Shown piece by piece: positions 26,412 through 41,600 of a stretch of 64,000 nucleotides of DNA (its first letter is position 1; every line of letters starts with the position of its first letter). The notes beneath the pieces are model-generated. The model was not told where the DNA came from, ran no database searches, and worked only from the letters and a program-made list of their open reading frames with translations. The position numbers and the translations under genes are program-made. The stretch comes from Methanoplanus endosymbiosus (GTDB taxonomy: Archaea; Halobacteriota; Methanomicrobia; Methanomicrobiales; Methanomicrobiaceae), in NCBI RefSeq assembly GCF_024662215.1, contig NZ_CP096115.1, forward strand, positions 2,404,935-2,468,934, written 5' to 3'.

Positions 26412-27560
26412 ATGTATGATGTGATTGTTGTTGGCGGAGGGCCCTGTGGCAGTGCTGCTGCACGGTTCTGTGCTGAGTCCGGCCTTAAAGTGCTTGTTCT
26501 GGAAGAGCATGCATCCATAGGTTACCCTGTGCAGTGTGCAGGACTTTTAAGCTGCAATGCCTTTGATGAATGCCGTGTCACTGAGAGATCAGTCTTTCAG
26601 GAAGTGTCAGGTGCAAAGATCGTCTCATCGGGCGGTTCTGTTCTGGAGTTTGACTCCGGAAAAACAAAGGCATATGTTGTTGACAGGGCGGCACTTGACC
26701 GTGAGATGGCAGAGAATGCCGCAGATGCCGGAGCAGAGTTCAGGCTTAAGTCATATGTCTGCGGTGCAGAGAACGGCAATGTCTTTGTACGCGGGCAGGC
26801 AGGCAGGGAAGAGATCCAGGCAGAGATGATTATTGCCGCCGACGGGCCAAGAAGCGTACTGTCACGTCATTATGGCTTAAAACGGCAGGAGATTATTCTC
26901 TCCGGTGCACAGGCTGAAGTCTCCTGTCCGGGCTGTCATAACCTTGTTGAGATATATCCCGGTGCATCTGAGGACTTCTTTGGCTGGGTCATTCCTGCCG
27001 GAGAAGGGCGGGCAAGGGTGGGACTCTGTGGTGGAGAGAATGTCCCGCAGAGGTTTTCTGAGTTCATAAAGCGCTTTGGCCCCGGAAATGTGCACCTTGT
27101 ATCCGGCACAGTTCCGCTTGGTGTAATGCCTAAGACATATCATAACAGGACACTCTTTGTCGGTGATGCCGCAGGTTTTGCCAAGCCAACCTCAGGCGGC
27201 GGTATTTATACAGGTGTCAGGTCTGCATTTCATGCTTCTGAGACGGCACTTGAGTGCATAGAGAAGAACAGTTTTTCAGATTCTGATCTTAAAAGATATG
27301 AAGACCGGTGGAAGGGCGATTTCGGACGTGAGCTTAAGATTGGTATGATGATGTATAAGATGAGGAGAAATCTTTCAGATGAGAAGATAGACGACATCTG
27401 CCGGGTGCTCTCACGGCCGGATATTCAGGCTGACATCATACAGTACGGTGATATGGACAGGCCAGGAGTTATCATCCGGAAAGTGCTCAAAAGACCGGCA
27501 GTGATTAAGGCACTTGGTCTTGCGGCCTGTATGGAGATGAAGTCGGTATTCTCATCCTGA
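26412..27560 (+). CDS. Geranylgeranyl reductase family flavoprotein
   Basis: A 382-residue FAD enzyme with the dinucleotide motif VVGGGPCGSAAARF, the family hallmark YPVQCAGLLS (about residues 38-47), and the second FAD site LFVGDAAGFAKPTSGGGIYTG (about 245-265). This family reduces isoprenoid double bonds, including digeranylgeranylglycerophospholipids for saturated archaeal membrane lipids and polyprenol carriers. The W/F-rich substrate motif appears as FFGWVIP. Methanogens carry several paralogues, so whether this one acts on membrane lipid, menaquinone-like or dolichol substrates is open. Confidence 0.88.
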   Translation: MYDVIVVGGGPCGSAAARFCAESGLKVLVLEEHASIGYPVQCAGLLSCNAFDECRVTERSVFQEVSGAKIVSSGGSVLEFDSGKTKAYVVDRAALDREMAENAADAGAEFRLKSYVCGAENGNVFVRGQAGREEIQAEMIIAADGPRSVLSRHYGLKRQEIILSGAQAEVSCPGCHNLVEIYPGASEDFFGWVIPAGEGRARVGLCGGENVPQRFSEFIKRFGPGNVHLVSGTVPLGVMPKTYHNRTLFVGDAAGFAKPTSGGGIYTGVRSAFHASETALECIEKNSFSDSDLKRYEDRWKGDFGRELKIGMMMYKMRRNLSDEKIDDICRVLSRPDIQADIIQYGDMDRPGVIIRKVLKRPAVIKALGLAACMEMKSVFSS

Positions 27561-27671
27561 ATTATTTTTGCTGCCTTTTTTTGTCTCACCGTTTTGGTTT
27601 TGGGTTTTTCCGGTAATCTTTCCGGCCGGAGTCAATTACTTTTATCCCGGATAAACTGCAAAAACCGTAAT

Positions 27672-27980
27672 ATGACAAGTCAGTTTGGAAAGGGTTTTTT
27701 AACCGTAATTATGCTCATCTCAAAACGTCTCAGCCTTCCACCTGCAAGGGCTTGGAACGGTCTTTCTGATCATATGGTGGGGCTGGAGATACCTGAGCAG
27801 TTCAGAGGTACTGAGATTGAGGAGATTGTTGTGTCACTGCGGCAGAAGGTTATGTGGCATCAGAACGGTCAGATGGATGCCGATGATCTCGATGGTGTCA
27901 TCAGGACGATGAGAAGGCTTGTTATTGCGGTTGACAGGGAACTTGGAATAACAGATCCTGATTCCGGAAAATATGACTGA
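27672..27980 (+). CDS. Small uncharacterised protein
   Basis: The frame is open from 27594, but a TATA-like CTTTTATCCC at about 27641-27650 places transcription start at about 27671, which makes the ATG at 27672 a likely leaderless start (102 residues). A second candidate is the ATG at 27711. The protein has no signal or membrane segment. It is predicted mostly helical with an acidic second half (GTEIEEIVVSLRQKVMWHQ, DADDLDGVIRTMRRLVIAVD). I recognise no family. Confidence 0.6.
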   Translation: MTSQFGKGFLTVIMLISKRLSLPPARAWNGLSDHMVGLEIPEQFRGTEIEEIVVSLRQKVMWHQNGQMDADDLDGVIRTMRRLVIAVDRELGITDPDSGKYD

Positions 27981-28173
27981 AATCTGATTTTAAAATCCTT
28001 TTTTCCGGATTTTTCCGGCACAAAATTTCCCTGAAATATCAGGTGGTTCAGGTGAGCCTGTCTGCCACATATTTCCGGTGTTCTCCTCTGTTGTGATTGA
28101 GTGATTATTCCGGCTGAAAAATCAGAAAATATCAATTATAATCTCTTTTTCCGGATAATTGTGATCCCTTTAT

Positions 28174-28183
28174 CTATATATAA
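28174..28183 (+). promoter_or_regulatory. TATA box upstream of gyrBA
   Basis: CTATATATAA is the best TATA match in the 336-nt gap before gyrB. It predicts a start near 28205 and a leader of about 110 nt, which contains the short ORF at 28247. The rest of the gap (27981-28170) is AT-rich with frequent TTCCGG words and shows no gene. Confidence 0.5.
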
Positions 28184-28246
28184 AGACAATATAATTACAG
28201 CATTTTTGCTCAGCAAATATTACATATTTTAGACGGAAGGTTTTAG

Positions 28247-32787
<4,541 letters not shown>

Positions 32788-33015
32788 TATTAAGTTTGAA
32801 TGATTAATTTATTGGGTTAATCAATTCATTTATTTTTCTGCAATTTTTCAGGATTTTCAGAAATTCCGGTAATGACTGATAATTTATAATTGTCATTTAT
32901 CTTTTTATGTGATTAAATACGTGCCAGTTACTTCTGTATCTGCTTTTTTATCGGAATTTTCTGCTATGCCGGAGTTTCAAAAATTATATATCATACTTAT
33001 GTTCAAGAAATAATT

Positions 33016-34212
33016 ATGGGGAATTCATTTTTATATGGTTGCATAACTGTGTTACTGCTCATATCTGTTGCTATTTCCGGATGCACAACCGGGCCCGTCT
33101 CTTCTTCAGGTGGAGATACAGCTGATAACACAATGACTGATGATAATTCTGCGGGAGTTTCTGCTGAAAGCACTGCTCTGCCGTCTGAGACTCCGGTTAA
33201 GATGAACAGTGTTTTTTCAGCAGATAAATCCGCAGAAACTGATGCAGGAACTTCAGCAGAGGAAACTGTGGCTGCTAAGGCAGAATCTGCTGTAAATTCC
33301 GGAGTTTCTGCGGTTACAGCAGCGGATTACTATATGTATCCTGATGCCTATGAGAAGTATGACATAGTCTATTTTGATCCATCGTCCGGAAGATCTTTTA
33401 CAAGATATGATTCTTATACCAATTCATTCATTGAACTTGGTGATTTAAAGACTACTAAACTGTATCCTGTTGTTGATATGAAGAAGGGAAGAACTGTGAC
33501 AGAGAATGCAGATTCCGGAAGGAAATTTGTAATGCTGGCTGTTAAGATGGCTCTTGAGGGAGATACAATAGAGACATTTATGTCGCCTTCTGCATCTGAC
33601 TTTACAGTTATTGACGGTTCTGAGACATATGAGGCAAAACTGAATATCTGCCCCCCAATGGGAGCAGTTATTAAAAACAGTCAGGCAGAGGATGAGGAAC
33701 TTGTCGGAAGTTATGTACTGGAGGATCTCGGTGACATCTATGTCGGGCAGACAATATATGGTAAACTACACAATATGTCAGTTGCCGGTGAGAGAACCGG
33801 ATGGCTTGTATTTGATGTTCCTGAGTCCTTTAAGCTGAATAAGGATACCTATCTGAAGATGAAGGTTGGGGACAGTGGAGAGGCTTACTGGCATCTCTCA
33901 TATTTACGGGCTGATGTGTCAGTTAAAAAGAGTCCTTCAACCGGAAATATTGAAGTATTTTTCAAAGGCGGAACTGATGAGAATGTCGTCGGAGGAATTG
34001 AGATTGTGGTCACAAAGCCGGACGGCACGGTAAACACAGAATTAAGAAAGATTGAGGCTGACGAATATCATATTCCTGTTGGTACAAAGGTGAGTGCAGA
34101 GGCTTCTGAACCGGGAGCCGGGACTGATCACGTTGTTGTCTATCTGATTCGTATGGACGGAGAGAAGTTTGTAAAGTATGAGGAAGATCTTAGTATTGAC
34201 TCGTCAAGATGA
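33016..34212 (+). CDS. Predicted surface lipoprotein with immunoglobulin-like core
   Basis: The signal sequence ends in a lipobox-like ISGC (cysteine near residue 23), so the protein is probably lipid-anchored outside the cell. A Ser/Thr/Ala/Asp-rich linker (about 25-105) leads to a globular domain of about 130 residues that resembles DUF4352-type lipoprotein domains (KFVMLAVKMALEGD, GWLVFDVPESFKLNKD), then a C-terminal beta-rich part. A TATA-like TTATATAT at about 32984-32991 places the transcript start very near the ATG, so the mRNA may be leaderless. Function unknown. Confidence 0.72.
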   Translation: MGNSFLYGCITVLLLISVAISGCTTGPVSSSGGDTADNTMTDDNSAGVSAESTALPSETPVKMNSVFSADKSAETDAGTSAEETVAAKAESAVNSGVSAVTAADYYMYPDAYEKYDIVYFDPSSGRSFTRYDSYTNSFIELGDLKTTKLYPVVDMKKGRTVTENADSGRKFVMLAVKMALEGDTIETFMSPSASDFTVIDGSETYEAKLNICPPMGAVIKNSQAEDEELVGSYVLEDLGDIYVGQTIYGKLHNMSVAGERTGWLVFDVPESFKLNKDTYLKMKVGDSGEAYWHLSYLRADVSVKKSPSTGNIEVFFKGGTDENVVGGIEIVVTKPDGTVNTELRKIEADEYHIPVGTKVSAEASEPGAGTDHVVVYLIRMDGEKFVKYEEDLSIDSSR

Positions 34213-34239
34213 GACCAGATAAGTCCGGATAATACTGGT

Positions 34240-34265
34240 GTGTGAATCAGATTTCTGGTTCACAC
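34240..34265 (+). terminator. Stem-loop after the lipoprotein gene
   Basis: A perfect 7-bp stem, GTGTGAA with TTCACAC, encloses a 12-nt loop 28 nt after the stop codon. No long T-run follows, so it may be a 3'-end protecting hairpin instead of a strict terminator. Confidence 0.4.
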
Positions 34266-34462
34266 TGATTATATGGCTCAAAAAAAACTATTCTTTTGAA
34301 AAATCTGTATTTGATGAGTTTGGCAGGATTTGCTGCCGTCCAGTTGCAGCTGGTGAAATCGAGATGAGTACTTAATTAAGATATTCTGTAATATTTTAGG
34401 TTGAACTTTATAATTTCGTTTAGTTTTTCTGGAAAAATAAAGGGATTAATTTTTAAAAATTC

Positions 34463-37400
34463 TTAAAGACTGCCCGTCTTTCCGGCAACATAATACGCAA
34501 TCTTTGACGCATCACCGATGTCAACGGCTCCGTTGACATTAAAGTCAGCTTTCAGGTCTACCGGGGCTTTATTAATTACCATATAAGAAACTATAGCAGC
34601 ATCACCGATGTCAACTCTGCCGTTGTGATTGAAATCACCTTTTGGATATACAATAATATATTCTGTTTTTGTCTCAGTGTCACTGCCGGCATTGTCTGTA
34701 ACCGTCAGACTGACTGTGTAGTTTCCGGGGGATGTATAGTTATGCTCAGGATTCTGAAGTGTGGACGTTTCCCCATCACCAAATGACCAGTTCCATGACA
34801 CCGGACTTCCGGTTGAGAGGTCAGTGAACTTAACAGTCACAGGCAGTGTCCCGTTAGTCTGATCCACAGTAAAACCGGCAACAGGAGCTATTTCTCCGGA
34901 ATCCGGAGCAAGTTTTACGGCCCACACATCATAATCGCCATGGTTCCCAAAAACGTTACCATCATCTGATCCTGCATATCCGGCAACGATATAACCGCCA
35001 TCAGATACCTGGGAAATACTAAAGCCAAAGTCCCAGTTACTTCCACCCAAACATTTCTGCCACTTTAATGTGCCCGATTCAGACAGTCTGACAATCCATA
35101 TATCATAACAACCATGATTGCCGGAGACGTCACCATCGTTTGAATATGTAGTTCCGGCGACAATATAACCGCCGTCAGACGTCTGGACAATACCTGAGCC
35201 ATTACTTTCATAACTGCCACCAAGGCACTTCTGCCACTCTAAGGTGCCGTCCCCGGAAAGTTTTACCACCCACATCTCACATCCGTGATTGCCGGAGACG
35301 TCACCATCGTCTGAATATGTATATCCGGTGAGAATATAACCGCCATCGGAGGTAAGAGAGATGTCATAACCAACATCCGTCTCACTGCCACCAAGACACT
35401 TCTGCCATTTTAAGGTCCCGTTTTCGGACAGTCTGACTACCCATACATCTACTGAGCCATGATTGCCGGAGACATCACCATCGTCTGATTTTGTATAACC
35501 GCCGACAATATAGCCACCATCAGAGGTCTGGTGAATACTAAAACTTTCATCATAATTACTGCCACCAAGACACTTCTGCCACTCCAGAGTCCCGTTTTCG
35601 GACATTTTAACTACCCACACATCAATCAGCCCATGATTGCCGGAGACATCACCATCATCTGATTTTGTATATCCGGCAACAATATACCCACCATCAGAAG
35701 TCCGGGAAATACTCTGGCCACTATCAGTAGAATTACCTCCAAAGCATCTCTGCCACATAAGTGTGCCTTCATCAGACAGTCTGACTACCCACAGGTCCCT
35801 GTACCCATGGTTCCCGGAGACATCACCATCCGTTGAGCATGTAAAACCGGTGGCAATATAGCCTCCGTTGGATGTCTGAGAAATACTCCGGCCTTCATCC
35901 CAGTTACTGCCACCAAGACACTTCTGCCACAGAAGTGAGCCTGCATCAGACAGTTTAACCACCCACAGGTCTCCTGAACCATGATTGCCTGAGACATCAC
36001 CATCATCTGATTGTGTATATCCGGTAGCGATATAACCACCATCAGAGGTCAGGGAGACACTATTGGCAGAATCATCATTACTGCCACCAAGACATCTCTG
36101 CCATTCAATCGCCGGAGAAGGAGGAGTTTTTGTTACATTAATAGTATTATTTCCGCCAATACTGCAGATGATACCATTCTGTCCGAAGAGTGTCCCGTTC
36201 AGAGAATATATCCCTGTTTCGGCACTTTCGGGGGTTTTAAGCTGATAATTAATGCTTAAATTCTCTCCGGAAACCTCAGTCCATTCCCACTGTGCTATAT
36301 CCTGACCAAAACTGAAACTGTCTGCACTGTCTATGCCCCTGCTTACCATCCACCCTGCCGGCACCTGCTCTTTTAGAACAAGCGGTTTTCCTTCGGCATT
36401 TTTTATTGATATTGTGACCTTTGTTTCACCTCCGGAAAAAAGGGCAGATGAATGTATCTCACGTGAAGTACAGACAGGGTCTGTTACCGGAGCAAATACC
36501 TGGATGCGGTTATTGTAGGAGTCTGCAACGTAGATATTCCCGGAATTATCTGCACCAATGCCCTCAGGATATCTGAACTGACCATCACCGGTGCCTTCTG
36601 ACCCCCAGGTACAGATAAAGGTACCATCACTGTCAAACTTCTGGATGCGGTGATTCCTGTGATCTGCAACAAACACATTGCCTGAATTGTCAACAAAAAT
36701 TTCATCCGGGTTTTTAAACTGACCTTCGCCGGTACCTTCCTGTCCCCATGTGCAGATAAAGGTGCCGTCACTGCCAAACTTCTGGATGCGGTGATTACAG
36801 GAGTCAGCAATATATACATTGCCGGAACTATCAGCAGCAGCGCCTCTTGGATAATGAAACTGACCCTCGCCGGTGCCTTCCTGTCCCCACGTGCAGATAA
36901 ATGTCCCGTCACTGCCAAACTTCTGGATGCGGTGATTGTTGGTGTCTACAACGTATATACTGCCGGAACTGTCAGCAGCAATGCCACGGGGCTGTTCAAA
37001 CTGGCCATCGCCAGAGCCTTTTATGCCCCATGTACTGATAAAAGTGCCGTCACTGCTGAATTTCTGGATGCGGTAATTGTAGGTGTCTGCAATGTAAATA
37101 CTGCCGGAACTATCAACAGCAATATTTTCCGGATAATAAAACAGACCATCGCCAGTGCCTTTAGAACCAAATTCACTTATAAATGTGCCATCATTACCAA
37201 ACTTCTGGATGCGGGAATTTTCGGAGTCTGCAACATATAAACTGCCGGAATTATCAACAGCAATACCTTTTGGACAGTCTAAATAACCTGTCAGAGGCGA
37301 AAGAAATATCCCGGAAAGCCAGGTGCCGTCACTGTCAAACTTCTGGATGCGGTGGTTCTCAGTATCTGCAACACAGACATTGCCGGAATTATCAACAGTA

Positions 37401-38302
37401 ATTCCTGACGGGTAATCAAACTGACCATCGCCCTCACCATAAGAGCCCCATTTACTGATAAATGTGCCATTAAGGTCAAATTTCTGGACAAGGAAATTCT
37501 CATTGTCCACAACGTACACATTGCCCGAATCATCTGCAGTTATCCCTTCCGGACGACTGAACTGACCATCACCGGTACCTTCCCGGCCCCAGGTGCAGAT
37601 GAAAGTGCCATTACTGTCAAACTTCTGAACCCGGCAATTGCAGGTATCCGAGACATATACATTTCCGGAATAATCAACAGCAGCACCTCCCGGATAATTA
37701 AACTGGCCATCGGCGGTGCCTTTTATACCCCATGTACAGATAAAGGTGCCATCACTGTCAAACTTCTGGATGCGGTGGTTCCAGCAGTCTGCAACGTACA
37801 CATTGCCGGAACCATCTGCGGCTATCCCTTCCGGACGACTGAACTGGCCATCACCAGCACCTTCTGATCCCCATTTACAGATAAACGTACCATAGCCGTC
37901 AAACTTCTGAATGCAGGAATTGTAAGTGTCTGCGACATACACATTGCCGGAATAATCAACAGCAATCCCTTCCGGACGACTGAACTGACCATCACCAGCG
38001 CTTTCTGATCCCCATGTACTAACCAAAATGCCATTACTGTCAAATTTCCAGACGCAGTGATTCGGGAAATCTGAAATATACATATTACCGGCAGAATCCA
38101 CCGCAACACCGGCAGGACTGCCATATGTACCATAAGAACCCCATTTGAACACAAATTCATAATCCGGCGAGTCAGCATTTAAAATACAGAGAGTATCTGC
38201 ATCAGAAGACTCCGGCCCCTGAGCAGATGCGATACCTAATAAGGCCGATACAGAGATTACAGCCAAAACTATGAGAAAATATTTTAAAGATTTCATACCC
38301 AA
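34463..38302 (-). CDS. Giant secreted NHL/propeller-PKD-dockerin surface protein
   Basis: A 1279-residue protein with a signal peptide (MGMKSLKYFLIVLAVISVSA). I count twelve NHL repeats of about 46 residues (core PEGIAVDYSGNVYVAD), enough for two six-bladed beta-propellers; a beta-sandwich spacer (about 620-725); seven repeats of about 58 residues (core WQKCLGGSN..TSDGGYIV.GYT.SDDGDVSGNHG..DVWVVKL), suggesting a seven-bladed propeller; a PKD domain (PVSWNWSFGDGETSTL); and two dockerin-like calcium-binding repeats (DFNHNGRVDIGDAA, DFNVNGAVDIGDAS). The dockerin implies docking to a cohesin-bearing partner, none of which is encoded here. Ribosome site GGAGGATTGGG precedes the ATG. Probably adhesion or scaffold. 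Confidence 0.88.
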   Translation of the reverse strand: MGMKSLKYFLIVLAVISVSALLGIASAQGPESSDADTLCILNADSPDYEFVFKWGSYGTYGSPAGVAVDSAGNMYISDFPNHCVWKFDSNGILVSTWGSESAGDGQFSRPEGIAVDYSGNVYVADTYNSCIQKFDGYGTFICKWGSEGAGDGQFSRPEGIAADGSGNVYVADCWNHRIQKFDSDGTFICTWGIKGTADGQFNYPGGAAVDYSGNVYVSDTCNCRVQKFDSNGTFICTWGREGTGDGQFSRPEGITADDSGNVYVVDNENFLVQKFDLNGTFISKWGSYGEGDGQFDYPSGITVDNSGNVCVADTENHRIQKFDSDGTWLSGIFLSPLTGYLDCPKGIAVDNSGSLYVADSENSRIQKFGNDGTFISEFGSKGTGDGLFYYPENIAVDSSGSIYIADTYNYRIQKFSSDGTFISTWGIKGSGDGQFEQPRGIAADSSGSIYVVDTNNHRIQKFGSDGTFICTWGQEGTGEGQFHYPRGAAADSSGNVYIADSCNHRIQKFGSDGTFICTWGQEGTGEGQFKNPDEIFVDNSGNVFVADHRNHRIQKFDSDGTFICTWGSEGTGDGQFRYPEGIGADNSGNIYVADSYNNRIQVFAPVTDPVCTSREIHSSALFSGGETKVTISIKNAEGKPLVLKEQVPAGWMVSRGIDSADSFSFGQDIAQWEWTEVSGENLSINYQLKTPESAETGIYSLNGTLFGQNGIICSIGGNNTINVTKTPPSPAIEWQRCLGGSNDDSANSVSLTSDGGYIATGYTQSDDGDVSGNHGSGDLWVVKLSDAGSLLWQKCLGGSNWDEGRSISQTSNGGYIATGFTCSTDGDVSGNHGYRDLWVVRLSDEGTLMWQRCFGGNSTDSGQSISRTSDGGYIVAGYTKSDDGDVSGNHGLIDVWVVKMSENGTLEWQKCLGGSNYDESFSIHQTSDGGYIVGGYTKSDDGDVSGNHGSVDVWVVRLSENGTLKWQKCLGGSETDVGYDISLTSDGGYILTGYTYSDDGDVSGNHGCEMWVVKLSGDGTLEWQKCLGGSYESNGSGIVQTSDGGYIVAGTTYSNDGDVSGNHGCYDIWIVRLSESGTLKWQKCLGGSNWDFGFSISQVSDGGYIVAGYAGSDDGNVFGNHGDYDVWAVKLAPDSGEIAPVAGFTVDQTNGTLPVTVKFTDLSTGSPVSWNWSFGDGETSTLQNPEHNYTSPGNYTVSLTVTDNAGSDTETKTEYIIVYPKGDFNHNGRVDIGDAAIVSYMVINKAPVDLKADFNVNGAVDIGDASKIAYYVAGKTGSL
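34480..34880. repeat. Near-identical 3' module (copy A)
   Basis: This 401-nt segment encoding PKD plus dockerin of the 1279-residue protein matches 38671-39071 with only scattered substitutions and no length change, although the rest of the two genes differs. Such local homogeneity points to gene conversion or module shuffling between the neighbours. Confidence 0.85.
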
Positions 38303-38653
38303 TCCTCCAGACCTGATGGTATGGAAATGCCTCCCATGACTTATTCACAGTGTCCTGCTACAGTCAGTCCTCCAAAGTAATTCCCGGTAATCATCAGTCA
38401 GGTCAGATAATATAAATTGTCAGTCCGGACAGGGATAAACCTATCTCCGGGAATTGTTTCCCAACCGGAAATTCAGTGAATATACTCAGTAATTACCCCA
38501 CCTGTAAGCCCTGGAAAAAAAAGATATTCTTTTTGTGGGTTATGTTGTCTGTTTGGCCTTCGGGGGTATTCGTGGATTTTGTTTTTTTTGTGATCTGTGC
38601 GGCCCATATGATTTCTTCAGCCAAAGCAACAGCCCCTGAGCACACGGTAAATC
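38303..38653. other. Intergenic region between the two giant surface-protein genes
   Basis: The minus-strand gene at 34463-38302 probably starts from a TATA-like TTTATATTAT (about 38409-38418), giving a leader near 80 nt that contains several GGAGG-type words. The remainder (38420-38653) holds one short plus-strand frame that runs into the downstream gene's antisense and has no ribosome site, so it is not called. T- and A-runs lie at 38515-38600. Confidence 0.45.
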
Positions 38654-41600
38654 TCACAGATAAGGGATTTTTCCGGCAACATAATACGCAATCTTTGACG
38701 CATCACCGATGTCAACGGCTCCGTTGCCATTAAAGTCAGCTTTCAGGTCTACCGGGGCTTTATTAATTACCATATAAGAAACTATAGCAGCATCACCAAT
38801 GTCAACTCTGCCGTTGTGATTGAAATCACCTTTTGGATACACAAGGACATACTCAGCTTTTGTCTCAGTGTCACTGCCGGCATTGTCTGTAACCGTCAGA
38901 CTGACTGTGTAGTTTCCGGGGGATGTATAGTTATGCTCAGGATTCTGAAGTGTGGACGTTTCACCGTCACCAAATGACCAGGACCATGACACAGGATTTC
39001 CGGTGGACAGGTCACTGAACTTAACAGTCATAGGCAGTGTCCCGTTAGTCTGATCCACAGTAAAACCGGCAGCAAGTACTTCTTCTCCGAACACAGCAGG
39101 AAGTTTCACAACCCACATATCATCAAAACCATGGTTGCCGGAAACATCACCGTCATCTGAATCTGTATATCCGGTGACGATAAAGCCACCATCAGAGGTC
39201 TGGACAATACTCTTGCCGGAATCATAACTACTGCCACCAAGGCACTTCTGCCAGACAGGGGTACCAGCCCCGGAAAGTTTGACGACCCACATATCACTAA
39301 AATTATGCTTGCCGAAGACATCACCGTCGTCTGATTCAGTAGTTCCGGTGACAATATAACCACCCTCAGAGGTCTGGGCAATACTCTTGCCGGAATCATA
39401 ACTACTGCCACCAAGGCACTTCTGCCAGAGAAGGATACCACCACTATCCAGTTTCACAACCCACATATCTTCATAACCATGATTGCTGGAGACATCACCA
39501 TCGTCTGAATATGTATCTCCGGTGACGATATAGCCACCCTCAGAGGTCTGGACAATACTCTCGCCTTTATCGTCATTACTGCCACCAAGGCACTTCTGCC
39601 AGATAAGGGTACCGCTACTATCCAGTTTCACAACCCACATATCCTGATCACCATGGTAGCCGGATACATCACCATCGTTTGAATATGTATGTCCTGTGAT
39701 GATATAGCTACCCTCAGAGGTCTGGATAATACTCTTGCCTTTATCGTTATTACTACCTCCAAGGCACTTCTGCCAGACAAGGTTACCACCACTATCCAGT
39801 TTCACAACCCACATATCTTCACCACCATGGTTGCCGGATACATCACCATCGTTTGAATATGTATATCCGGTGACGATATAGCCACCCTCAGAGGTCTGGA
39901 CAATACTCTTGCCTTTATCGTTATTACTGCCTCCAAGGCACTTCTGCCAGACAAGGTTACCTCCACTATCCAGTTTCACGACCCACATATCTTCACCACC
40001 ATGGTTGCCGGAGACATTACCATCGTTTGACTTAGTAGTTCCGGTGACGATATAGCCACCATCAGAGGTCTGGACAATTCTCTTGCCTATATCGTCATTA
40101 CTGCCTCCAAGGCACCTCTGCCACTCAGGAGTGCCGTTTTCGAACAGTTTCACGACCCACATATCTTCACCACTATGGTGGCCGGATACATCACCATCGT
40201 CTGAATATGTATATCCGGTGACGATATAGCCACCTTCAGAGGTCTGTGAAATACTATAACCCCCATCGTCATTACTGCCTCCAAGGCAATTCTGCCAGTC
40301 CACAGGAATATGAATGTCAGGCATCACAAGAGTTATATCCTTATTCGCAGAGTTTGAACCTACAGTCATATCCAAAGATACAATGGGACATATATATTCG
40401 GCATCATTAATTACAAACGTGACATCGTGTGGTGCAGAACCTGTTAAATCCTCAACCTTGCCCGTAAAGGTCAGCGAAAAACACTCACCTCCAACTCCGG
40501 CACCGCTTAGTTCAATATAATCATAAGCGCCTTTGGTTATCTGATATTTCTCCGGTACACCCTGAACCGGCGTATAATTATTTTTGGTCCCATCCGGTTC
40601 GGATATTTTGACAGACAGATTATCAAGAGAACTATTTCCATTAACCACAAATGTACCGCCATCCATAGTCCCGAACGGTGCAGTAAAATCTGTAAGATTT
40701 ACCCTGAAAGGACCTGTAATACTGATTTTTGCATTCAGAGTAAATGTCAGGGAATTACTATTCTCAATTTCAAGGAAAGATACTGTAACTGTATCCCTGC
40801 CGACCGTTGCAGTGGAAGGGCTGACCACAATAAAATTACCAACATTAAATCTGAATTCATCACCGTTATTGGTGTCAAGACGGTTGACAGCAACATCAAC
40901 AGGTTCATTCTCTGTTCCTGAAGAGTTAACATAGCGGGCTCTAACTGTAACTTCAGTACCTGATGCTATATCGTCTCCGGACGTAAGAGTAATTGTTGTA
41001 TTTGCACCAGCGTATGATATCACATCTGAAACAAATGCATCTGCGTTGGCCACTTCGTAGTCATCCTCCATATCGGTTGCATATTCAATGTTACTATTTT
41101 TTACTATAATCTCAAATTTCTCATTCACTGCAAAGTCACCATCAAATGTGAATCTGAAGTTCTGTGCCTGACCGGAATCATCATTATGAAGTGAAGTTGC
41201 ACTTCCGTTGAGGATATTGCCACCAATGATTCCTTTTGCAGTATCCACGGAACCGGAATCCGACCTTGTAAAGTTAATACCATAATGTCCGGATGAACCG
41301 GCTTTGACATCAACTATGTCTGCTCTGCCATCTTTGTCTCTTAAGCCAAGTGTGACAGATGTACTGGTATTGACAAATCCGCCATCAGCAACTGTAACCC
41401 TGACCCTGTTAGAAGCAATGCCAACTGTAAGGTTAGCTGCGGAGGCGGCGTAGTTGGTTACAACAGTATCATTTGTCCTGGCAGCATCCACCACACTGAA
41501 GTCTGCTCCGGCAGTTACAAGGTTTGAGAGATTAATCTCAACATAATCGCCGGAATTAAGGTCGCCGACTAAGGTAAAACCCAGATCATTAAATGTCTGG

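Noticed and set aside
38476..38733. 85-codon plus-strand ORF between the giant genes
   Set aside because: It runs antisense into the dockerin region and shows no coding signature.
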